From positions 442,745 to 506,744 of the forward strand of contig NZ_LMUK01000042.1 in the NCBI RefSeq assembly GCF_009766005.1: a stretch of DNA of 64,000 nt, written 5' to 3'. Below are positions 51,440 through 59,498 of the stretch, one piece after another; positions within the stretch are counted from its first letter, which is position 1, and every line of letters starts with the position of its first letter. The translations under genes and the position numbers were made by a program. This DNA is from Bradyrhizobium sp. S69 (lineage in GTDB: Bacteria; Pseudomonadota; Alphaproteobacteria; Rhizobiales; Xanthobacteraceae). Under the pieces are notes generated by a model. The model saw only the letters and a list, made by a program, of their open reading frames with translations, did not search any database and was not told the DNA's origin.

Positions 51440-52675
51440 ATGAGTTCAATCACCCGACGGTCCGCTATTGTCGGTGCTGGTGCCGCAGCCCTGACGCTGG
51501 GGCGTCCGAGAAGCGCGTTTGCCGCGAAGAATTATGATACCGGCGTCACCGATACCGAGATCAAGCTCGGTACCACCTCGCCCTACAGCGGCCCCGCGTC
51601 GGGCTTTGGCGTCTACGGCCAGGCCCAGACCGCGTATTTCAACATGGTCAACGACCGCGGCGGCATCAACGGCCGCAAGGTCAATCTGCTCTCGCTCGAC
51701 AACGCCTACACGCCGCCGAAAACCCTCGAACAAACCCGCAAGCTGGTCGAATCCGACGAGGTGTTCGCGATCGCGGGCATGCTCGGCACGTCGCCGAATT
51801 CGGCGACGCAGAAATATCTCAATGGCAAGAAAGTCCCGAACCTGTTCCTGACCTCGGGCGCCGAACGTTTCAACGATCCGAAGGAGTTTCCCTGGATCGT
51901 TCCGTTCTATCCGATCTACGTCGCGCAGAGCGCGGCCTTCGGAAAGTACATTCTAAAGGAAAAGCCCAATGGCAAGATCGCGGTACACTATTTGAACGAC
52001 GATCTCGGCAAGGATTTCCTGCGGGGTCTCAAGAAAGGCCTCGGCGACAAGGGGGCGGCCATGATCGTCAAGGAGATCGGCCACGAACTGTCCGAACCGT
52101 CGATCGACAATCAGGTTGCCGATTGTATGGCCGCGGGCGCCGACGTGTTTGTTCAGTTGACCGCGTCGAAATTTGCCGCCCAGGGTATTCGCAAAGCCGC
52201 GGCGCTGAACTGGCATCCGCTCTACATCGTGAACTCCAATTGCAGCTCGATCGGCGGCACGCTGGCGCCGGCCGGCCTCGACAACGCGAAAGGCCTAGTC
52301 TCGGCGTGGTGGGAGATCAATCCAACGGATCCTGCGGAAGAAAACAACCCGGCGGTCAAAGCCTATGCGGAGTTTCTGCGGAAATATCTGCCCGCCATCC
52401 GCATCGACGACAACACCGCGATCCCCGGCTACAACAATGCCTACATGATCGAGCAGGTGCTCAAACGTTGCGGCGACGATCTGACGCGCGAAAACCTGTT
52501 GAAGCAGGCCACCTCGTTGAAGGACGAAAAGCCGCCGCTCTATCTGAGCGGCATCAAGGTCTATAACTCATCCACCGATTACCGTGCGGTTCATAACCTT
52601 CAGCTCAGTCGGTTTGATGGCAAGCAGTGGGTTGCGATCGGCGACCTGACCGATCTTGACGATCCCGCAACCTGA
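51440..52675 (+). CDS. ABC transporter substrate-binding protein, branched-chain/aromatic type (no own permease here)
   Basis: A 411-residue periplasmic binding protein with a twin-arginine signal (T-R-R-S-A-I-V-G) and a cleavage site near A-F-A-A. I-K-L-G-T-T-S-P-Y-S-G-P-A-S-G and N-D-R-G-G-I-N-G-R-K-V are the Peripla_BP_6 landmarks. GGAGGAGG precedes the ATG. It has no membrane subunits next to it and may use a transporter elsewhere, possibly the livHMGF set at 15-18.5 kb. In the aromatic operon it probably captures the aromatic acid substrate. Confidence 0.9.
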   Translation: MSSITRRSAIVGAGAAALTLGRPRSAFAAKNYDTGVTDTEIKLGTTSPYSGPASGFGVYGQAQTAYFNMVNDRGGINGRKVNLLSLDNAYTPPKTLEQTRKLVESDEVFAIAGMLGTSPNSATQKYLNGKKVPNLFLTSGAERFNDPKEFPWIVPFYPIYVAQSAAFGKYILKEKPNGKIAVHYLNDDLGKDFLRGLKKGLGDKGAAMIVKEIGHELSEPSIDNQVADCMAAGADVFVQLTASKFAAQGIRKAAALNWHPLYIVNSNCSSIGGTLAPAGLDNAKGLVSAWWEINPTDPAEENNPAVKAYAEFLRKYLPAIRIDDNTAIPGYNNAYMIEQVLKRCGDDLTRENLLKQATSLKDEKPPLYLSGIKVYNSSTDYRAVHNLQLSRFDGKQWVAIGDLTDLDDPAT

Positions 52676-52711
52676 GTGAGACGCCGGAATGATCGGTTCG
52701 AGCGAGGAATT

Positions 52712-54859
52712 ATGACAGGCTCCATGCGACCGCTGTATAACGCGGCCGACCTCAAGCGTCTCATCGACCCCAAAGTCGTAGCCGTCGTTGGCGCGTCGGA
52801 AACGCGCGGCTCGTTCGGCGAGCGCACGCTGTCCAACATGTCGGGCTTTTCGGGCAAGGTTTTCGCGATCAATCCGAAATACCAGACCCTGCTGGGCCGG
52901 CCTTGCGTGCCGTCTTTGGCGGATATGCCGGAGCGTCCGGATTGTGTGGTGTTGTGCGTCGCGCGGCAAATGGTCGAGAGCATGATCGAGGCTGCGGCTG
53001 TGGCCGGGGCAGGCGGAGTCGTCGTCTACGCCTCGGGCTTTGCCGAAACCGCCAAGCCGGATCGCATCGAGGCGCAAGGGCGCCTGATCGAGGTCGCCCA
53101 TCGCACCGGCGTGCGCGTGGTCGGCCCGAATTGCGTTGGGCTGGCCAATACGCGTTCGGGGGCCGGACTGAACTTCATGCCGGACTATGCCGGCATGGGG
53201 CACAGACGCGGCCCCATCGGGATCGTGTCGCAAAGCGGAGCCCTGGGCTACACCGTGCTGCAGGGCATGGAGCGCGGGATCGGATTTTCGCATTATCTCG
53301 CGGCAGGCAATTCCTGCGATGTCGACGTCTGCGATTTTATCTCTTACCTCGCCGAAAACGACGATACCCGTTCCATTATCTGCCTGCTGGAGGGCGTCAA
53401 GGATGGCGACCGCTTCCTGAGCGCGGCGCGCAAGGCACGCGACGCTGGCAAGGCGCTGATCGTCTACAAGACCGGCAACAGCGAGACTTCCAGCAAGGCC
53501 GCGATGTCGCACACCGGGACGATGGTCGGATCGGTCGTCGCCTACCAGGCCGCGTTGGCCGAGGTCGGCGCCATCGCACTCGATAATCTCGAGGCGGTAC
53601 TGGAGACTGCCTCGTTCTTCGCCAAAGCTGGCGCGCCGACTCGCGGAAGGGGCGCTGGGATTCTCTCGACGTCGGGCGGTGCCGCGGTGATTTGCGCCGA
53701 CAAGGCCGAAGCACATGGCGTGCCGTTGCCGTCACTCGAGGCCAGAACAGCCAGCGCGTTGCACGAAGTCGTGCCGGACTTCGGCTCGGTCGCCAACCCG
53801 TCGGATCTCACCGCTGAAGTGCTGAAGACGTCGGAGACATTCGGATTTTGCCTCGACGCCTTCCTCAACGATTCCGGCTTCAGCGCGCTGGTGATGCCGA
53901 TGATCTTCGCGCACGCCTCGTCGAGCGGTGCGCGGGCGCCGACCATCGTCGAGGCGGCCAGTCGCACCGATCGACCGCTCGCCGTGGTCTGGATGAACGA
54001 GTGGTACCAGGGACCGGGCAGCGAGATCCTTGATGCCGATCCCAAGGTCTGCATGTTTCGCTCGGCGGATCGCTGCTTCGCGGCGCTGAAAGCCTGGTTC
54101 GATTGGCACGAACATCGCGCCAGCCACAGGACGCCGGCGCCACGACGATCATCCCTGTCGGCCGAGCTGGCCGCGCGCGGCATCCTTTCCAGCGCGAAGG
54201 CCGGCGGCGCGGCGCTATCGGAAACCGATTCCAAGCGGGTGCTCGACTGCTATGGCATCGCGATCCCGCTGGAAATCCTTGCGAGCGGCCCCGAACAGGC
54301 CGTGCGGGCCTCACGCGAGATCGGGGGCCCGGTGGCACTCAAGATCGTGTCGCCCGACATTCTCCACAAGACCGAGGCGGGCGGCGTCAAATTGGGACTG
54401 TCAACGCCGCAGGACGTCAGCGCGGCCGCGGCGGACATTCTGGCGTCGGCCAAGCGATACGCGCCAGAGGCCCGGATCGACGGCGTCAGTGTGCAGCAGA
54501 TGGTCCCACCGGGGATCGAAATCGTGCTCGGCGTCAAGAACGATCGCCAGTTCGGCCCGCTGGTCGCGGCCGGACTTGGCGGGATCATGGTTGAACTGCT
54601 CGGCGACACCAAAGTGCGGCTTGCTCCCGTCGATGACCAGGCGGCGCGTGCGATGCTCGCCTCGTTGAGGGGGCATGCGTTGCTGACGGGCTTCCGCGGC
54701 AGGCCCGGCATCGATATCGACCGGCTGGTCGATATCATCTGCCGGCTGTCGGAGCTGGCGCATGATCTGCGCGATGTGATCGATCAGATCGACGTCAACC
54801 CGGTGATTGCGTCCGCTGATGGCGCCATCGCCGCGGATGCATTGATCGTGTGCCGATAA
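52712..54859 (+). CDS. ADP-forming acetate/acyl-CoA ligase (fused alpha-beta) family protein
   Basis: A 715-residue protein with the complete order of the NDP-forming acyl-CoA synthetases: CoA-binding domain (V-V-A-V-V-G-A-S near 22-29), succinyl-CoA ligase-like domain (G-I-V-S-Q-S-G-A-L-G at 170-179), the phospho-histidine H267 in S-H-T-G, and a C-terminal ATP-grasp domain (L-K-I-V-S-P-D-I-L-H-K-T-E-A-G-G-V). It makes an acyl-CoA reversibly with ATP. Relatives in aromatic clusters activate aromatic or short acids such as isobutyrate or feruloyl groups. GAGGA lies five bases before the ATG at 52712. Last gene of the plus-strand operon. Confidence 0.9.
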   Translation: MTGSMRPLYNAADLKRLIDPKVVAVVGASETRGSFGERTLSNMSGFSGKVFAINPKYQTLLGRPCVPSLADMPERPDCVVLCVARQMVESMIEAAAVAGAGGVVVYASGFAETAKPDRIEAQGRLIEVAHRTGVRVVGPNCVGLANTRSGAGLNFMPDYAGMGHRRGPIGIVSQSGALGYTVLQGMERGIGFSHYLAAGNSCDVDVCDFISYLAENDDTRSIICLLEGVKDGDRFLSAARKARDAGKALIVYKTGNSETSSKAAMSHTGTMVGSVVAYQAALAEVGAIALDNLEAVLETASFFAKAGAPTRGRGAGILSTSGGAAVICADKAEAHGVPLPSLEARTASALHEVVPDFGSVANPSDLTAEVLKTSETFGFCLDAFLNDSGFSALVMPMIFAHASSSGARAPTIVEAASRTDRPLAVVWMNEWYQGPGSEILDADPKVCMFRSADRCFAALKAWFDWHEHRASHRTPAPRRSSLSAELAARGILSSAKAGGAALSETDSKRVLDCYGIAIPLEILASGPEQAVRASREIGGPVALKIVSPDILHKTEAGGVKLGLSTPQDVSAAAADILASAKRYAPEARIDGVSVQQMVPPGIEIVLGVKNDRQFGPLVAAGLGGIMVELLGDTKVRLAPVDDQAARAMLASLRGHALLTGFRGRPGIDIDRLVDIICRLSELAHDLRDVIDQIDVNPVIASADGAIAADALIVCR

Positions 54860-55172
54860 TGGCGCGGGCCTTATGGTGCCCAACCGTCCGCGTGAGCTAG
54901 GCCATGAACCCATAAATCCGCCGGGCTGACGCTGCGCCAGAGTCCGCTTTGTCCCGATAGCCGACGTGTTGCTGCATAGCAGCGGAACGACGCGATGTGC
55001 CAAGCCGACGTACGCCTCTCGTCAGAACCGGTACGCCGACGCGGGCTCTCGTACTCTGGTTGCATCCAGCGATTAAGCCCTGATTAAGTGTGTCCATGAC
55101 AATGACGAGCAATTTCCGTTGGATCGGCCATAGTGAAGATTGCGCCGCCTCGCCTAAACTGACCAAGCCATA
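54860..55172. other. Noncoding stretch with degenerate repeat-like sequence
   Basis: About 310 bases after the plus-strand operon. No gene is supported. The minus strand around 54940-54990 contains a stretch translating to S-A-I-G-T-K-R-T, a peptide word I remember as a frequent artefact of dispersed intergenic repeats in Bradyrhizobium-type genomes. No clear terminator hairpin. Confidence 0.4.
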
Positions 55173-56180
55173 ATGCGTCCCTCGCTTCGTTCCAATCACT
55201 TTATCCTGGAAGCATTTGATCGCGATTTGTGGTGCCCGATTGCGCAGACCCTGTTTCATGCCGCCGACATCGCGGCCCTTCGCGCAATCCTCGAGGAAGA
55301 TGCGAACGACGATCCCGAGCTGCGCCACTGCTATCATCTCGACAACCACCAGCTCGCGGCGCTGGCCGCGCGCTTCGGCGTCAAATTCGATCGCTCCGAG
55401 TTCGCGTCAGCCGACCTCGTGATCGGGCTCTTCCGATGGCATCCCCTGAGTGAAGCGCCCTACCTGATCCACACCGGATATGAGCTGCCGCTCCTCCTGG
55501 ACGGCCGGAAGAAGCTCGCGCGGATGATACACGAATATCCACCGATGACATTCGACGGCGAACACCGCTTCGATCATTGGGTGGCCGAAGGGCTGCTGCA
55601 CCGGGAAGAGGTCATCGAGCCATTCGATGCCCCCACCAAGGGATATCTTGGCCTGCGGACCGTCTTCTACACGCCGAAGGGCGAGGAGTGGCGGATTCCG
55701 GCGCGTGAGCTGATATGGCGAGGCTGTCGCAAAGGCTGGAACGAGCATTTCGAGCGGCTCGAGGGCATGCTGTTCGGCTATGAGGACTGGCAGAACGACT
55801 GGTGGATCGATCAGAAGTCACAGCGCGGCGCCTTCGGCGGGCTACTGCTCTGCTGTCCTGTCACCGCAGCCGGATTGGCATGGATGGAGACGGCCGGCTT
55901 TCGTGCACTTCCGCCGGTCGAAGGGCCTGCCTTTGTGATTGCCAGCTATGACGCAGACGAAAAAGACCAACTGGACGCCTTGATGCGCGAGGGCCTCGAT
56001 CGTGTCGCGGTGGCGCGCTTTAACGTCGGCGGTCGGGACGTGATGGATTTCATCGACCTTCGCCATGCTGGCCCGTGGCATGTCTCGGGAGAGCGGATCC
56101 GCGATCTGAACAGGAGCCTGCTCGGGCCGGTCGTGATCGTCGCTCGCCGACACGATCTTGTCTCATCGGAACGCGCCTGA
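55173..56180 (+). CDS. Conserved-looking soluble protein of unknown function
   Basis: A 335-residue protein I do not recognise. It is Trp- and acid-rich and has no signal peptide or membrane helix. Distinct features are H-C-Y-H-L-D-N-H-Q-L near residue 52-61, F-R-W-H-P-L-S-E-A-P-Y near 87-97, H-R-F-D-H-W-V-A-E-G near 131-140 and W-Q-N-D-W-W-I-D-Q-K near 211-220. Codon use and composition look like the neighbouring genes, so it is probably real. It stands alone, with no strong ribosome site before the ATG and repeat-like DNA on both sides. Confidence 0.7.
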   Translation: MRPSLRSNHFILEAFDRDLWCPIAQTLFHAADIAALRAILEEDANDDPELRHCYHLDNHQLAALAARFGVKFDRSEFASADLVIGLFRWHPLSEAPYLIHTGYELPLLLDGRKKLARMIHEYPPMTFDGEHRFDHWVAEGLLHREEVIEPFDAPTKGYLGLRTVFYTPKGEEWRIPARELIWRGCRKGWNEHFERLEGMLFGYEDWQNDWWIDQKSQRGAFGGLLLCCPVTAAGLAWMETAGFRALPPVEGPAFVIASYDADEKDQLDALMREGLDRVAVARFNVGGRDVMDFIDLRHAGPWHVSGERIRDLNRSLLGPVVIVARRHDLVSSERA

Positions 56181-56468
56181 GGTCTGCTCCGGGTCATTAT
56201 GCGAAATGCTCATCCCGAGTGGATGTTTTCCGCTTTGCCTCCGATAACGGACATCGGGTGACCGCGCCGCCGCATCTGCCGAGCGGGTCTAGTAGCTGCT
56301 CCAGCGTAGCTCGCGCATGGACGCGGAGCCCGCGTGCCCAGCCATCGGACCACAACAGCTTCGCGGTATCGTCGCAGAACAGACACGTGGCTTTTCGATC
56401 AAGGCGATCTTAAAAATGCTAAGATCATCTTTAAGTTGTTCGAAACAACCCAGGTGTATCAGTCGGGC

Positions 56469-56744
56469 ATGACGACATTCATCGCATTGCTTGGTGTTGC
56501 AGGGCTCGCCTATCGCGTGTTCGTGAAGGGCGAAACCATCTTTGTCAAAAACCCCAATTGGAAAATGAGGGGGCTCTCATGTCTCGCCATGGGTATGGCA
56601 TTGATCGCGCTATCCGTTTTCATCCTGATCGCTTCGTATGTACACCACCTCCCGGTACCGGGCATCAACTGGGCCATGCTCGTGCTTGGCGGCTCCATAA
56701 TAGTGTTGGGTGTTCGGGTCATGAAGCGCTCGCCTGCCGCATAG
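56469..56744 (+). CDS. Small membrane protein, three predicted helices
   Basis: A 91-residue protein of unknown function. Hydrophobic segments are F-I-A-L-L-G-V-A-G-L-A-Y near the start, a central C-L-A-M-G-M-A-L-I-A-L-S-V-F-I-L-I-A-S-Y and A-M-L-V-L-G-G-S-I-I-V-L-G-V near the end, with basic residues at the C-terminus (M-K-R-S-P-A-A). The ATG at 56469 starts right at the first helix; the open frame upstream (from 56334) is not protein-like. No strong ribosome site. Nothing nearby suggests a role. Confidence 0.55.
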   Translation: MTTFIALLGVAGLAYRVFVKGETIFVKNPNWKMRGLSCLAMGMALIALSVFILIASYVHHLPVPGINWAMLVLGGSIIVLGVRVMKRSPAA

Positions 56745-57232
56745 CGTTAAACTAGACCACTGAGTTTCGCTTTGGGTCATTCGCTACACGCGCGCCCCGG
56801 CGGCAAGTCCGGTCATGTCGGCTATGCTGCCGAAACCGGAAGTAAATTCAGAAGATTAGCGGCTTCGCTATAGCCCGGTGCCGGTTGATCACGGAGCAAA
56901 ATAGGTCTTGACATGAATTTGCTGAGTTGCCCGTCGTGCCAATGTGTCGCAGCGATCGCGCTTGATCGCGAAGGCAAATCAGCTTCACTTCTTAGGCCAT
57001 CCCGTCCCACCAGAGGGGCGTATGCGCATTCGTCACGAAACGCGGGTCGGGGAGCGATGGACGCGAAGGCTGCGACTGACGAGCGTGGCTGAAGCGTACG
57101 GCAAAGTCGTGTGGTCCTGACGCCCCGATGGCAGGTGTCAAGTTCGCAGGGAGCTCGCGCTTCTTGGGATCGACGGTGACAAGCAAGCTTTGGTCTCACC
57201 GGGGAGAGCACGATATAAGCCGTAAAGCCATT

Positions 57233-57343
57233 GCGCAGGGAAGGCCGGAGTGTTTCCGCTGAACCTGTATGCTCATGTGCGTTTTTTTATCTACCTTTGC
57301 ACATGAGACCGCGGGTGCAGCGCGCACCCGGTCTTCCCTGCGC
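57233..57343. ncRNA. Candidate structured RNA or repeat element with nested stems
   Basis: Outer stem: GCGCAGGGAAGGCCGG (57233-57248) pairs with CCGGTCTTCCCTGCGC (57328-57343), 16 bp with one G-U or A-C position depending on strand. Inside it are a 9-bp perfect hairpin, CTCATGTGC (57272-57280) with GCACATGAG (57299-57307), and a 7-bp hairpin, CGGGTGC (57312-57318) with GCACCCG (57324-57330). The inner loop contains a T7 run. I remember similar sequence between genes in many Bradyrhizobium relatives, so it may be a dispersed element that is transcribed. Direction is not known. Confidence 0.5.
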
Positions 57344-57545
57344 CCTCTGTTTTTGGAGGGACAGCGATGATGCAGCAACTCGGGCGCTTGCGCGCAGCGA
57401 GACCGCTGAGCTGTTTGAAATTCGAATCTGAAATTTGAATCAGCCGCGATGGCGCCTGAATTCTAAAGCGTGATGACTTTGAGTTAAATCAGCAAACGTG
57501 CAATTTCAGGTGAGGGGACCTCTCCGCGAGTCAGAACTTGTTGCA

Positions 57546-57596
57546 AGAGCCCCTCACCCCAACCCTCTCCCCGCAAGAGCGGGGCGAGGGAGAAGA
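57546..57596. repeat. C/G-rich hairpin repeat at the 3' end of the Rieske operon
   Basis: The sequence contains CCCTCACCCCAACCCTCTCC followed by CCGC-AAGA-GCGGGG and CGAGGGAG. The core hairpin is CCCCGC (57569-57574), AAGA loop, GCGGGG (57579-57584). This is a familiar dispersed intergenic repeat in proteobacteria. It lies about 40 bp beyond the Rieske oxygenase stop and could end that minus-strand transcript. Confidence 0.65.
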
Positions 57597-57632
57597 GTTG
57601 CCGTTGCGATGTTCCAACCTGATCTCATACCG

Positions 57633-58952
57633 CTATAGGGCGTAGCCGAAATCGGCGCCGAGCTTCGCCGTCATATGCGGGCGACCGAAATCGGCCCATG
57701 ACGTCGTTTCCGGCAAGGTCAGCGAGATCGCGCGAACCATGAAAGTATCGGGATCGGTGACGCCGCTGGGTTGGATACCGCGATCGCGATAGGCGCTGAC
57801 CGCTTCGAGCAGCAGCCGCCGTGTCATGACGATGCCGGTGTCGCTTGAACCCAGATGCTCCTTGCTGCGGTCGAAGATCGGACGGATGCCCGATTGGCAC
57901 GCGCCGTCCTGGACCCAAAGCCCAGGCAATCCCGAAAACCAAGTGTCGACCTGGCTTTGATAGTCGAACCGGTAACCGTTTTCGCGGGTGAATTTGGTCC
58001 AATAGTCCGCATAAGGCACGGTCGGGTCACGCTTGACGAAGGCGTGCTTGCTGGGGTGGCCGGTCTCGCGGCCATTGTGGCCTTCCTCGAATATTTCACG
58101 CGTCTTGGCCGGCAGCGGCTCGGAGGGATGATAGGAGAAGAAGATGCAGAGCGTGTGGTTGTCATCCATCGGCACCCAGGCGTGGCCACTCAGATCGGGG
58201 AATTTCGATTGCGGCGGCACCAGCGAATAAAACGGCATCATGAACTGGTTGACGCGCCAATAGAGCCTTTGGTCGCCGAGCTGTCGCTTTGCCGCGATGC
58301 TCATGCCGAAATCCTGCCGGATGCATTCGAAAGTCGGCCGCAGGTCGCGCTTGGCCAGCCATTCGTTGATCAGGCCCTTGGAGTCGATGCGACCGTGCAG
58401 GATCGGCGCATGTGCCGAATCGATTTCGCCTTCCAGCGCCTGCAGCCAGTTGCATTCCTGCACCCGCATCGAGACTACGACGCTCTCGGCGGGAACGAGA
58501 TTCCATTCGACATTCGGCAGTGGCGGCAGTTCGGCCGTTTCGGGTCCCATATAGGTCCAGACCATGCCGTTACGCTCCCGGCAGGGGTATGCGGTGATCT
58601 TGACCTTGTCCTTGCGCCGGCTCTTCGCCGGTTCGGCCGGCATGTCGGTCACAGCACCGGTCACGTCGTATTTCCAGCCATGATAGACGCAGCGCAAGCC
58701 GCAATCCTCGTTGCGGCCGAACATCATCGGCGCGCCGCGATGCGCGCACGCATTGGCCATCAGGCCGACGCGCCCTTGTGAGTCGCGAAAGGCGACTAGG
58801 TCTTCTCCCAGCAGCATCACGCGCTTCGGCTGGCCGTCCGCGACCAGATCCCGTGAGAAGAAGAACGGTATCCAGTACAGACGGAACAGCGACCCCATCG
58901 GCGTTTCGGCCCCGACCCGGACCAGCGTTTCGTTGTCTTGATGTGAAAGCAT
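57633..58952 (-). CDS. Rieske oxygenase, phthalate 4,5-dioxygenase / vanillate demethylase-like alpha subunit
   Basis: A 439-residue single-type Rieske oxygenase. Cluster ligands: C69-A-H71 and C88-V-Y-H91. Mononuclear iron region: E-G-E-I-D178-S-A-H181-A-P-I-L-H186, the phthalate dioxygenase class pattern. Such enzymes need a flavin/plant-type [2Fe-2S] reductase and have no beta subunit; no such reductase is adjacent. They hydroxylate or O/N-demethylate aromatic acids. AAGGAA lies six bases before the ATG. It follows the HicB-like gene by 34 bp in the same operon. Confidence 0.92.
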   Translation of the reverse strand: MLSHQDNETLVRVGAETPMGSLFRLYWIPFFFSRDLVADGQPKRVMLLGEDLVAFRDSQGRVGLMANACAHRGAPMMFGRNEDCGLRCVYHGWKYDVTGAVTDMPAEPAKSRRKDKVKITAYPCRERNGMVWTYMGPETAELPPLPNVEWNLVPAESVVVSMRVQECNWLQALEGEIDSAHAPILHGRIDSKGLINEWLAKRDLRPTFECIRQDFGMSIAAKRQLGDQRLYWRVNQFMMPFYSLVPPQSKFPDLSGHAWVPMDDNHTLCIFFSYHPSEPLPAKTREIFEEGHNGRETGHPSKHAFVKRDPTVPYADYWTKFTRENGYRFDYQSQVDTWFSGLPGLWVQDGACQSGIRPIFDRSKEHLGSSDTGIVMTRRLLLEAVSAYRDRGIQPSGVTDPDTFMVRAISLTLPETTSWADFGRPHMTAKLGADFGYAL

Positions 58953-58986
58953 GGTCGTTTCCTTATCCAGCGGCCTCGCGCGGAGG

Positions 58987-59346
58987 CTAGCGTTTTCTTT
59001 GTTTTGCGGCGCCAGTCGCCGCAGCTGCGTCGCGCGCGATCAGCGCGACGATGTCGTCCGGAAGCCCGGCCTGTTGCGCGACCCAGACGGGGTCGCAATC
59101 CCTCAGCGGCGGACGCGGAACCGGCGGATGTTTGCCGGCGCCGACCATTGCAACGATCGTCTCGATCCGCAGCCGCTCGAGGCGTTGCAGGGCCTCTTCC
59201 ACCACCGGCGCTTCGGCGCGGCAGCCGGGCAGGTCGAGGTAGGACACGCGGGTAAGCCAGGCGCCTGAATTGGTCTCGACGGTCTCGGCTTCCAGCATGT
59301 AGGGCACGGCGAGGTAATCCCTGAGCCGCATCGGATTTCCGCTCAT
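58987..59346 (-). CDS. Small HicB-like protein preceding the Rieske oxygenase
   Basis: A 119-residue protein. The middle, W-L-T-R-V-S-Y-L-D-L-P-G-C-R-A-E-A-P-V-V-E-E-A-L-Q-R-L-E-R-L, has the layout of the HicB fold (a strand, L-P-G-C-x-A, then V-E-E-A-L and a helix). The HicA toxin partner is absent and there is no DNA-binding tail, so it is probably not a toxin-antitoxin gene. The C-terminal part has P-P-V-P-R-P-P-L-R-D-C-D-P. AAGG lies seven bases before the ATG. It is the first gene of the Rieske operon and may be an accessory or substrate-handling protein. Confidence 0.65.
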   Translation of the reverse strand: MSGNPMRLRDYLAVPYMLEAETVETNSGAWLTRVSYLDLPGCRAEAPVVEEALQRLERLRIETIVAMVGAGKHPPVPRPPLRDCDPVWVAQQAGLPDDIVALIARDAAAATGAAKQRKR

Positions 59347-59392
59347 GATCGAACCTTATCGAGCTTTGGGCACTGCGGATCTGGTCTCCGCC

Positions 59393-59411
59393 ATTATACT
59401 ACGTATACGTA
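59393..59411 (-). promoter_or_regulatory. Rieske operon promoter with MarR-type palindrome
   Basis: On the minus strand, TATAAT (plus coordinates 59393-59398) stands about 50 bp before the first gene of the operon. Immediately upstream, in the spacer, is the perfect 12-bp palindrome TACGTATACGTA (59400-59411). The -35 region is weak. The position fits repression by the MarR protein encoded just upstream. Confidence 0.6.
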
Positions 59412-59498
59412 ATAACACCCCGCTGACCGACGAACAAGACCCATCCGATGCGTCATGAGCATGCCTGGTGTCGGCAGGCGAGGGGCCAGCGTTGCGGC

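Larger units (their letters stand above)
56745..57632. other. Repeat-rich noncoding region
   Basis: Nearly 900 bases with no supported gene between the small membrane protein and the end of the Rieske oxygenase gene. It contains a strong nested RNA-like fold (57233-57343), the sequence AAAGCGTGATGACTTTGAG near 57464, and a C-rich hairpin repeat (57546-57596). Small open frames here look like chance readings of the repeats. Confidence 0.6.

Noticed and set aside
56822..57211. 129-codon minus-strand open frame in the repeat-rich region
   Set aside because: Composition rich in Arg, Pro and Cys, no ribosome site, and it lies in a dispersed-repeat context typical of falsely annotated genes.
57231..57431. 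Short plus-strand open frame (66 codons) through the nested hairpin region
   Set aside because: TTG start without ribosome site; the sequence is better explained by RNA-like palindromes than by a protein.
58987..59346. Type II toxin-antitoxin module of the HicAB type
   Set aside because: The HicB-like fold is suggestive, but no HicA-like gene is adjacent and the protein has no DNA-binding tail; it is coupled to an oxygenase gene.
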